Shown: positions 1 to 7,400 of the stretch, one piece after another
Position numbering within the stretch: position 1 is the first letter of the stretch
How the letters are laid out: each line of letters opens with the position of its first letter
Source of the DNA: Prevotellaceae bacterium UBA1710
GTDB lineage: Bacteria; Bacteroidota; Bacteroidia; Bacteroidales; Bacteroidaceae
Length of the DNA stretch: 32,465 nucleotides
Assembly: GCA_002317355.1 (NCBI GenBank)
Contig: DCJC01000044.1
Span: forward strand, 1 to 32,465
Reading direction: 5' to 3'
Notes under the pieces: model-generated
What the model saw: the letters and a program-made list of their open reading frames with translations, nothing else
Databases searched by the model: none
Told to the model about the DNA's origin: nothing
Translations under genes and position numbers: made by a program

Positions 1-382
1 GTTTTTCTGGTTTTTGTATATTTTATCGGTCAGTAATAATTAAAAAAGAACGATAATATGCTTTCTGTAAAAAGCATGTGAATATGTATAGAGGGAAGTA
101 TAGAAGGTTGAATGATAATCTATTCTCTTATTGGCTTCTTGCTTTATGCCTTTGTTTTGATTTGTTTATTGGTCGTTTCTTTTAATTCCTATGCTTTGTC
201 TATATTGAGTCGTTGAAACCTTAATTCAAGCCTGTAGGATGATTTTTTTTGAGACAGTGTCATAGATTGCTGGTGATAAATAATATTTATGTCTCATATC
301 CTGTTAAAATGTGACTGTACGATACAATTTTATATTTGTTTATGTTCGTTTCTGACACTGTAAGACTGTAAGAACTGTAAGA

Positions 383-481
383 TAACGTCAGTCGATGAAT
401 TTATGATATTCAATTATAATGTGCACCTTGGGTGCTTGAACTGACAATAGTTAACGTGAGTACGATGAATTTTTAAAATCT
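383..481 (-). repeat. Dispersed TAACGT-ended repeat, copy a
   Basis: Read on the minus strand, this matches two other places in the window (4094-4165 and 13640-13710). The common order is TTGTCAGTTC, then AGCACC-AAGGTGC (a small hairpin), then a variable 25-30 bases, then ACTGACGTTA. The other end shows TAACGTGAGT-CGATGAAT, matching the left end of the 13563 copy. It is a non-coding, MITE- or REP-like sequence. Confidence 0.65.
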
Positions 482-560
482 TGTATTCAGCAAAATAAAG
501 AATTTGTGATGTGCGAGCCCCGAAGCGTCTAATGATTTACCTCCCTACCGTCTATGGGGG

Positions 561-1028
561 ATCAGTGGAGAAAGCATGGGGATACTCGGAAATAAATAGT
601 AGAGCAAAATACTTGTTAATGTCTTCCTTAATAGGTCTGGCTAATTGCCATCCCTTGTAGTCAGATGTGCTTGTTTCCTTGTGAGCTTTAGGCTCCCAGT
701 AAACAATCACATCAGACTACAGGAAGACATAAACAAGACAAAACTGAATTCAAAATAGCGCCCTAAGGCGTAAAAATCCATTCGGCAACAAGGGGTGGAG
801 CCATTTTTGACGACCGTAGGGAGCATTTTTTCGTTATTTTGTCTTTTCACGGTGGCTCGTCTGGGTGAGTACTCATTTTTATCGGGAAGCCCCAAAGGCT
901 TAGCAGGAAAAAGGAGAACTCGCATCAGCCAGGGATTTGCCACAAGCAAAGACCTAAAAGAGACACCATGAAAAGATTTTTTTCTCTATTACCTATTTGT
1001 GGGTTTCCCCATGATTTTTCCACTGAGT
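561..1028. repeat. Imperfect inverted-repeat element with internal long hairpin
   Basis: Bases 561-609 and 980-1028 are imperfect inverted copies: both contain a CAGTGGA-AAA-CATGGGGA core followed by AATA and TAGAG-AAAA. Inside, 612-628 pairs with 721-737 (16 of 17 bases) and 656-669 pairs with 708-721 (13 of 14), giving one long stem-loop. No protein-coding gene is credible inside. It could be a non-autonomous mobile element or a structured RNA; the sequence alone does not decide. Confidence 0.5.
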
Positions 1029-1055
1029 CCTTTTTACCGGACAGTAATAATTTGT

Positions 1056-1090
1056 AAAAACAAAAAGGATCACATCTCACGATGTAACCC
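1056..1090 (-). terminator. Intrinsic terminator with GTGA loop
   Basis: On the minus strand GGGTTACATC and GATGTGATCC form a ten-pair stem (with G-U pairs) closed by the GNRA-type loop GTGA, followed at once by TTTTTGTTTTT. The plus-strand orientation lacks a T tract, so it terminates leftward transcription. Confidence 0.65.
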
Positions 1091-1172
1091 TTCTAAACGT
1101 TTAAAAAACTAACCATAAAACACGGATATCTTATCCATATCCAAAAACATTTCTATATTTTATTTTAGGAAT
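1064..1172 (-). ncRNA. Candidate small RNA (about 105-110 nt)
   Basis: A strong Bacteroidales-type promoter (1179-1208, minus) fires into a stretch with no reading frame and is followed about 90 bases later by a textbook intrinsic terminator (1067-1090 with its T tract at 1056-1066). A further hairpin, GGATAT paired with ATATCC, lies between them around 1121-1139. A promoter and terminator bracketing about 105 non-coding bases is the expected layout of a small RNA. The end positions are inferred and no known RNA family was recognised. Confidence 0.45.
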
Positions 1173-1178
1173 CTGATG

Positions 1179-1208
1179 CAAAGGTACAAAGTTTTTGTGA
1201 ATACACAA
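1179..1208 (-). promoter_or_regulatory. Promoter of candidate small RNA
   Basis: On the minus strand the -7 box TACCTTTG (1179-1186) matches the Bacteroidota consensus TAnnTTTG and is preceded, after 19 bases, by TTG at 1206-1208. No gene starts downstream, which is why an RNA is proposed. Confidence 0.6.
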
Positions 1209-1532
1209 AATTTTGGTGTTACGCAAAAGTTTATTGTTGTGTCAAAGTGCTGGTAACTACCTAAATATAACATTCGGGTACTTTCTGAGTATCACACAAA
1301 CACACAATGTAACAATGTGTATAAAAAATGTAACAGAAAAGTTTTGTGGTTTGCGTTTTAGGTTTGAAAAAAATCAAGGAAAAGTATGTGAAGAGGGTAT
1401 GGAAGGATGTGGTTGTGAGTGGGAATGTGTGGTTTTGTTTTGGTTGGTTGCTTTGGAGGTAATGCGGAAGAAACGGTGTTTGTACTCGTCGAACTCGACG
1501 ATTTTTCTGTTTGTGAACTGGAGGGTGAATAT

Positions 1533-1571
1533 TTAATATGCCATGAATTCATTGGATTCATGGCATATTAA
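1533..1571. repeat. Perfect 16-bp inverted repeat
   Basis: The arms TTAATATGCCATGAAT (1533-1548) and its exact reverse complement (1556-1571) flank a 7-base loop. Neither side has a T tract, so it is not an obvious terminator. It could be a protein-binding site, a recombination site or a remnant mobile-element end. Confidence 0.6.
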
Positions 1572-1682
1572 TTGGGGGATGTAGGAAAGCTCTAATACCT
1601 ACCTGCGTTGGGGGGCGCAAGAAATGGCATCTTCCTTCCTTTTTCTGATTATTCCTGGATGGGAATGTGTGTATGGATGGAA

Positions 1683-1860
1683 CCGATTGCAATATCTCTC
1701 TATCTATTTCCTGATAGCTTTGAGATAAGGATTAGAGTTGGCTACTTGCAATGTCTATCTACCATTCCTTGGTAGCGTTGGGATAAAGATTGGAGATGGT
1801 TACTTGCAATGTCTCTCTACCCATTCTCTGATAGCAGTGAGGGCGATAGACTGGAAGGAG
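1683..1860 (-). repeat. Tandem ~60-bp repeat derived from the 3' end of the RHH gene
   Basis: Three consecutive units (about 1683-1740, 1741-1800 and 1801-1860) share a pattern that on the minus strand reads as an Ile/Leu-rich helix, then GAATGG, TAGA, ATTGCAAGTA. The rightmost unit is the genuine 3' end of the RHH gene, including its stop codon. The other two are diverged copies lying after the stop, with indels and stop codons, so they are decayed partial duplications. Confidence 0.65.
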
Positions 1861-2087
1861 GTGCCGATGTTGTCGTCCTTATAGTCACGCATACGGCGGT
1901 AGAGGCTCATCGGAATCTGTACGTTGAGACCCTTAGTACGCTCTTCTTCCATATCCTTAAGCATTTGGGCGTATTGTGTGGCTGCCTTTGGAGTAGATGA
2001 AGACTTGCGTTTGGTACTTACTTTTTCTTCTGTGCCCTTGTTGAAAACACTTTTCTGAATTAGGTCTTCTGAAAACTTATTCTTCAT
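1800..2087 (-). CDS. Small ribbon-helix-helix ParA partner (ParB-like)
   Basis: This 95-residue basic protein probably serves as the DNA-binding partner of the adjacent ParA. The N-terminal half (residues 1-45) is charged and likely disordered, rich in Lys, Ser and Thr. From about residue 52 a strand (GLNVQIPMSLYRRMRDYK) is followed by two predicted helices ending in AIREWVER, the pattern of a ribbon-helix-helix (MetJ/Arc) fold. Its ATG overlaps the parA stop codon (ATGA), so the two are translationally coupled. Small RHH partners beside a short ParA are typical of type Ib partition systems (ParG, omega). The role here is inferred from that pairing and could be chromosomal or come from an integrated element. 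Confidence 0.7.
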   Translation of the reverse strand: MKNKFSEDLIQKSVFNKGTEEKVSTKRKSSSTPKAATQYAQMLKDMEEERTKGLNVQIPMSLYRRMRDYKDDNIGTSFQSIALTAIREWVERHCK

Positions 2088-2926
2088 TTCTTTCCTTTTT
2101 TATTGTCGTTAATAATCTTCTTTGCAAGCTGGAGGTAGTCTTGTGCTGTGGTGCATGATGGGGCATAGTCGTAGAGGTCGAGGCCCATTGCCTGTGCTTC
2201 TACTACTTTTGTGCAACGGTGAATGCGAACGTCAAGCACCTGATCCTTGTAGTTGTCGGTTATGATCTTAGAAAGAGACTTTGTGGCAGATGTGCGCTCG
2301 TTGAGCATAGTGAAGAGGATGCCCTTAAGTTTCATGTCTGGCTTCAGTTCCTCCTTGAACTCCTGGAAAGCGTCCATTGCAACTACAAGACCATCCATTG
2401 CGAGACGTTCTGCCTGAACAGGGATGATGACTGAATCTGATACGGACATCGCGTTAAATGTGATATCATTTAATGCTGGTGGACAGTCGAGCAGGATATA
2501 GTCGAATGCTTCGGTTATGTCGTCTGGCAAAGACTGTGAGGTGTTGTCGTCAATAGCCTTTCCGAAACATTTGCGAAGCACCACTTTTGGTTGCATGCTG
2601 CGTGAAAGTTCTATTTCTACAGATGATAGGAGAGGGTGGAACGGAACGAGGAATACACCACCTTTCCCTGATTCCGATTTGATGTTTGTCTCGTAGATAG
2701 GCAATGAGTTCTTGTCTCTGAGAGCTTCGTAAATAGTGCGTTTTCCAGCCTGCTGATTCCAGCCGAGCAGGGTGCTGATGTTGCCTTGTGAGTCAAGGTC
2801 AATGACAAGAATTCTTAGATTCTTGTTGCATTGCATGAGTGCACCAGCGAGTGTTATTACTGTTGTTGTCTTACCTGTACCGCCTTTCATGGCGACAGTA
2901 GATATAACTTCTTTGAGTCTTTCCAT
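2084..2926 (-). CDS. parA: ParA-family partition ATPase
   Basis: This 280-residue protein is a deviant-Walker ATPase of the ParA/MinD/Soj superfamily. The P-loop KGGTGKTT lies at residues 14-21 with the signature first lysine; IDLDSQGN (Walker A') and ILLDCPP (Walker B) follow. It has no N-terminal helix-turn-helix, so it resembles the short type Ib or Soj class, in which the partner protein rather than ParA binds the operator. It begins at an ATG behind a strong promoter (-7 box 3007-3014) and overlaps the downstream RHH gene by four bases. Such ATPases position plasmids or chromosomes by gradients on nucleoid DNA. Whether this copy serves the chromosome or an integrated element is not visible. 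Confidence 0.9.
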   Translation of the reverse strand: MERLKEVISTVAMKGGTGKTTTVITLAGALMQCNKNLRILVIDLDSQGNISTLLGWNQQAGKRTIYEALRDKNSLPIYETNIKSESGKGGVFLVPFHPLLSSVEIELSRSMQPKVVLRKCFGKAIDDNTSQSLPDDITEAFDYILLDCPPALNDITFNAMSVSDSVIIPVQAERLAMDGLVVAMDAFQEFKEELKPDMKLKGILFTMLNERTSATKSLSKIITDNYKDQVLDVRIHRCTKVVEAQAMGLDLYDYAPSCTTAQDYLQLAKKIINDNKKGKK

Positions 2927-2992
2927 ATTATTGTTTTATTCTCTGTTTCAGATAGTTAACTGCCTGTTTACGTGTTCTGTTAAGGCATAATC

Positions 2993-3010
2993 TTTGTATT
3001 ACGATACAAA
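2993..3010. promoter_or_regulatory. Palindrome overlapping the parA start site
   Basis: TTTGTAT-TACG-ATACAAA is a perfect 7+7 inverted repeat that overlaps the -7 box and predicted transcription start of parA. Its position suits an autoregulatory operator for the RHH partner. That role is inferred. Confidence 0.45.
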
Positions 3011-3038
3011 AGTACAAAAAACTTATCATATTACCAAA
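3007..3038 (-). promoter_or_regulatory. parA promoter
   Basis: On the minus strand TTTG (3035-3038), a 20-base spacer and TACTTTTG (3007-3014) match the Bacteroidota sigma-factor consensus exactly. It is correctly placed about 80 bases upstream of the parA ATG. Confidence 0.75.
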
Positions 3039-3128
3039 TAATAGTACGAATATTTTATAGTTTATATGTATAATTGTATAATAGTACATTTACTCAACTG
3101 GAGATATTTCTTGTGGGATGTGGATCTT

Positions 3129-3194
3129 ATGTAAGTCTTACTTAAGTCCTATGTGATTCCTATGTAGTTCCTATGTAAGTCCCATTTTCCGCCT
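3129..3194. repeat. 11-bp direct repeat array 1 (six units)
   Basis: Six consecutive 11-base units start at 3129. The clearest are ATGTGATTCCT (3151), ATGTAGTTCCT (3162) and ATGTAAGTCCC (3173), with more diverged units on both sides. The period equals about one helical turn and is not a multiple of three, so it is not a coding repeat. Confidence 0.7.
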
Positions 3195-3211
3195 ATTGTA
3201 TCTCTGCTACG

Positions 3212-3299
3212 AAGCAGAGGAAAAGCAGAGGAAAAGCAGAGGAAAAGCAGAGGAAGAGCGGAGGCATAGCAAAGGATTGGCGAAGGCATAGCGATGGCA
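3212..3299. repeat. 11-bp direct repeat array 2 (eight units)
   Basis: Four identical units AAGCAGAGGAA (3212-3255) are followed by four diverged units that keep the AGC or GGC and GG positions (GAGCGGAGGCA, TAGCAAAGGAT, TGGCGAAGGCA, TAGCGATGGCA). It has the same period as the neighbouring array but a different sequence. It lies about 170 bases upstream of the parA promoter. Confidence 0.75.
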
Positions 3300-3698
3300 A
3301 TGATCTGTTGTTTTTGTGGTTCATCAGGGATTTGGAGTGATATAAAATATTCAGGAAAATGGCTTACGCCTAAGAAAATGAGTAAAATTCTTTAGTCGCA
3401 AGCTTTGTAAAAGCATCGCAAGCGCTGAGCGGCTCCGTTGTCGCATAAATTATTATTAATCATTCAATTGGGGAAAATATTGCTTTGCAATGGAATATCC
3501 ATCCGGGTGCAGTCTTCTCGCGTCAGCATTTTCTAAGGATGGAGTCCATTTTACCCAATTGGGTTCATTTTATGCTTCAAAGAAGCAATTTTATGACATC
3601 GTCAATTTTCTTAGCCGTAAGGCATTTTCCAGCGATAGCATAAATATCGATCACTCCAAATTTCTGAAGACACACATTTTTTTTGTGTTTTTTTTACC

Positions 3699-3966
3699 AA
3701 ACACGTACACGGTGGGTAAAATTGGTTCTAATGTGTTATGTGTTAGGTGATTAAGTGCGTGTACGTGTTTGTTGAACACGTACATGACATGTACACGTTT
3801 TTGCTGTAAAATGATGGATTTGTGCATATTTCGTCAAAATATGGACTGTTTTCGACCGTGTACGTGTTGTGTATGTGTTGTGTACGTGTTAGGCAAACAC
3901 GTACACGGTTGTAATATGTTGATTGCCAATGTGTTTACCCTCGTTTATCCCTACCGTGTACGTGTT
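3699..3966. repeat. Cluster of nine GTGTACGTGTT-like motifs
   Basis: Nine copies of the motif GTGTACGTGTT or its reverse complement occur in both orientations, near 3699, 3759, 3775, 3787, 3857, 3869, 3880, 3896 and 3955. Many extend to CCGTGTACGTGTT. The GTAC core is itself palindromic. Dense, mixed-orientation copies of one short motif in non-coding DNA suggest a multi-site protein-binding region. Confidence 0.65.
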
Positions 3967-3996
3967 TGATGAAAAATTCTAAAAAAATTGCTTTTT

Positions 3997-4165
3997 ACTG
4001 ACAATAATTACCAATCTTCACAATCTTTACAATCTTAAATTTGTGAGATTATGGCTCTGCATCCCAATATTTATTGGAAAAAGATTGTGAAGAGTAATTA
4101 TTGTCAGTTCAAGCACCAAAGGTGCACATTCACATTTGGAAATAGAAATTCGTCGAACTGACGTT
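3997..4165. repeat. Dispersed TAACGT-ended repeat with long hairpin, copy b
   Basis: ACTGACAATAATTAC (3997-4011) pairs perfectly with 4094-4108, and the next 14 bases (4015-4028) pair perfectly with 4080-4093, giving a long cruciform-capable stem. The 3' portion (4098-4165) matches the copies at 383 and 13640, including AGCACCAAAGGTGC and the terminal AACTGACGTTA. Confidence 0.65.
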
Positions 4166-4304
4166 ATTTTATATCACTCCAAATCCCTAATGAACCATTT
4201 TTTTTGGTGCTTGCCGAAGGGTGGGGGATTGTGTTTGGGTGTAGAAGTGTCGCGCAATTGATTGCACAAAAGTGTAATTTTTTCGCAAAAAATATGGCGA
4301 AAAA

Positions 4305-4335
4305 TTTGCGAGTTTGAATATTTTTTGTAATTTTG
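4305..4335 (+). promoter_or_regulatory. Promoter of the secreted esterase gene
   Basis: TTTG (4305-4308), a 19-base spacer and TAATTTTG (4328-4335) match the Bacteroidota consensus. The predicted leader to the ATG at 4475 is about 130 bases and AT-rich. Confidence 0.65.
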
Positions 4336-4474
4336 CACCAAGGAAATGTTCCTTACATTTATTCCAAAAAATAATAGTTAAAACATTCATTAACGTAATT
4401 GATATTTTTTTTTGATAATATCTCTAAAAGGCAATACACAATTGACCAAAACCAAATTAAAAACACATAAAATT

Positions 4475-7400
4475 ATGATTAAATTAAAACACAAAATTCT
4501 ATTAATCATGCTTCTGGTGCTTGGCATAGGGGCCGGGAACTCGTGGGCTCAAGTCCTGATGAATATTCAGGATTTGACGGCAGTAGTGGAGACCAATGAG
4601 GCCGGTACTCGCTATTTCGCTAATGGCCAGTTCTCTTGGACGGCTGGTTTGAGAGGAAATAATAATGCTAATGTCATTACTGTAGGTTCTAATAAGTTCG
4701 TAAGATTGCCAGCTCCAAATGATAACGGTGGAAACTACTTAAATCGACTTCTCACGATTCAGTTTGCGACAGGAAAAATTAAGGCTGGTGACCATCTTGT
4801 AGTGGATGTGGCTCGCTGTACAAGTGATGGTAATTGTGATCTGGGCTTTTTCCTTATTAAGCAGACGATGAACAATAACGTCCCTAGCTACACAAGGCCA
4901 GATTTGACGTCTGCGTTGTTGTATTATGCAAATACTAAAGACGCAACAAGAACTTATACGATAGATTATGTTATCAAGGAAGCTGACATAAACACGATTA
5001 ATGCAACTACCCAAAACCTTGTTATAGGAGGCTTTTGGTATAGTTCTACTGCAATTCATAGTATAAAGATCGTTAGACAGTCCATTGAGGCAATACCAGA
5101 GATTTCTGTTATTGCTCCAACATCAAAAACGTTGAAATTGACTAAGGGACAAAAGTATGTTTTCAAGGCACAGGCTATAGGTGGCGTGGACCAAGTAGGT
5201 GTAATATGGAGAAAATTCGAGTCTGCTACACCTGAATATGCTTATGATGGTGAAAAGTTGGCTCAATATACTAATTCTTATGAATATGAGGCTCCTGCAA
5301 CACCTGGTACATATTACATAGGTGCAGATGCTCAGCATTATAATGGAGGATGGCAAGAGTCAGATCCTTATGTTATTACAGTAAATGTAGTTGATGATGT
5401 TTTGCCAAAGATTGAAGTTACTGAGCCAGCAACGAATACTATTACTTTAGGTACTGGCCAGAGTTATACTTTCAAGGCTCAGGCTTCTGAAGGAGAAAAC
5501 AATGAGCGTAGCGTTGTTTGGAGAACCTATACTACCGCAACTGCAGCCAACCCATCAAGTGGTACAAAGGTTACAAATGCACATAGTAACACATATGCTT
5601 ATACTGCACCAAGTACATCTGGCACATATTATATTGGAGCGAATGCCCAGTATCAACATTCTAGTGGAGATTATAAAGAATCAAATCCTTATATTATTAC
5701 TGTTAATGTTGTTGGTCATACTACCCCTGCTATATCAGTATCTGCTCCAACAACAAACAGTATAAGTTTAAAGCCAGGAGAAACCTATGTGTTTAAGGCC
5801 GAGGCTTCTGGTGAAGGAAATCCAACAGTTGTTTGGAGACAGTATAATACTGCATCACCTGCTCAAACACATAGCGGTAAGACATTAAGTTATGATGATG
5901 AATTGACTTATACAGCACCTACAACACCTGGTACACACTATATTGGAGCAGATGCATGGCGCGCGTGTGTAGATAAGTCTCATAGTGACCACAATTCTGC
6001 CCCTCGCGTTATCACAGTAAATGTGACGCATGATGTGCCTACGATAACAGTTACTGCTCCAGCTTCTGGTGTGACAACTGTTGATATGCTTGTTGGTGAA
6101 ACCTATACCTTCAAAGCTGAAGCCTCAGGCGGAGAAGGAGGTGCATTTGTAGGTTGGAGACGTTATCGTTCTGCAACACCAAAAACTGCAGATCCAGGTC
6201 CGGAGGGCAGTATTTCTGGGACAGATACGTATAATGGTGGTATCTACGAATTTAAGCCAACAGAAGCTGGTACATACTACATTGGTGCTGATGCCTTGCA
6301 GGTATGTAAATTTGAAAAAAATCCTGATGGTACTAACAAATATGAAAATTCTCTTCCTTATGTAATCACTGTAAATGTTAGAGATAATAGTGTAATAGGT
6401 ACAGAAAACAAGAATTTGTCATTCGCATACAATGGTGAGACAAAGACTCGTCAGTATCGTGTCTATGTACCATCTAGCGTTTTAAGTCAGTCAACAACAG
6501 AGGTGCCTGTAGTATTCTCACTTCATGGTGCTGCGAACAGCAACGAGCTAACTGATTGGGGTGTGCAGAACTTTAACAGTCTTGCTGATGCTAATAAATT
6601 CATCGTTGTATATCCACAGGGACGTAAGTTGATATTCCCATATTTCGGCAATCAGACTGATGGCGAAAATGGCTGGGAATCAACAGGCGCTATCAATGAG
6701 GATACTGAGTTCTTCAAGGCGATTATTGCAGACTTAAGTTCTAGTACTACTCGTGCAGAGTATAAGAACAATGGAAGCATGAGATTCACCATTGACCCAA
6801 GCAGAATCTACATCACTGGATTCTCTAACGGTGGTGAAATGGCATACGCATGTGCTAATGCAATGCCAGAGGTGTTTGCAGCCTACTCTTCTATCTCGGG
6901 CTTGCAGATGAACGAGATGCACATGCAGCATCACGGTTCACGCCCAGTTCCTTTCATTCATATTCATGGTACTAAGGATGATTTCATAAAATATAGCCAT
7001 ATGCCAACCGTTATTGATAACATGATTTTCCGTAATGGTAATAACATGACTCCTGTAAATGTAACAACTGGTACGGCAAGCTATTGGAATGACAATATTA
7101 CGAGTAATGAAACATCAAACTTCAGAAAGAGTGAATACACTGGTGGAACATACCCTTATGTATATTATGAAATAGGTAATGGTATGACTGCCAGCGACAA
7201 GGGTATGGGACATAGTGCTGACTGTACAATTGGTGGTAATAACTCTAAGAAGATATTCTGGGAGTTCATGAGCAAGTACTCTTTACCTGCAAATACTACC
7301 GATCCAGTGGAGTTTAGTGCTAAGATAAATACTGATAATACAGATGCTCGTGCACACGGATGGCAGATTAATAATGCAGGTCTCAGTATTGCTCAGTATG

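Larger units (their letters stand above)
1..1799. other. Gene-poor, structure-rich left flank
   Basis: No open reading frame here looks like a real protein; the few present have low-complexity or atypical composition and no recognisable domain. The stretch instead carries a copy of the TAACGT-ended repeat (383-481), an imperfect inverted-repeat element with an internal long hairpin (561-1028), a minus-strand promoter and terminator pair (1056-1208), a perfect palindrome (1533-1571) and a decayed tandem repeat of the downstream RHH gene (1683-1799). A triplet of CTGTAAGA-like direct repeats lies at about 358-383. Whether the first bases are the tail of a gene entering from the left cannot be judged. 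Confidence 0.6.
3318..4196. mobile_element. Non-coding element bounded by 31-bp inverted repeats
   Basis: Bases 3318-3348 and 4166-4196 are reverse complements at 30 of 31 positions (GGTTCAT, AGGGATTTGGAGTGATATAAAAT). A third, partial copy of the end (ATTTGGAGTGAT, inverted) sits near 3650; together with 3355-3382 paired against 3607-3638 it makes a smaller nested palindrome. Around 3460-3570 further long pairing is visible (CAATTGGG with CCCAATTG, TCCATCC with GGATGGA). No transposase lies inside. It looks like a non-autonomous element or several nested ones; target duplications were not resolved. Confidence 0.5.

Noticed and set aside
707..949. 80-codon minus-strand open frame
   Set aside because: It lies within a highly structured repeat element with no recognisable domain; the open frame is more likely a by-product of the repeat.
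1213..1536. 107-codon plus-strand open frame
   Set aside because: Composition is odd (runs of Cys, Phe, Leu), there is no domain, and it overlaps the promoter of the candidate small RNA and part of a palindrome.
1533..1571. Palindrome as a terminator
   Set aside because: No T tract follows on either strand and no transcript is known to end there.
3129..3299. Possible CRISPR array
   Set aside because: Units are 11 bp and contiguous with no spacers, and no cas genes are present.
3490..3969. Two short plus-strand open frames (86 and 66 codons)
   Set aside because: They cover inverted repeats and the GTGTACGTGTT cluster, and their translations are repeat-driven.
4412..4474. TTG start extending the giant esterase by 21 residues
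   Set aside because: The extension is polar and would push the signal peptide inward; the ATG at 4475 gives a standard signal.
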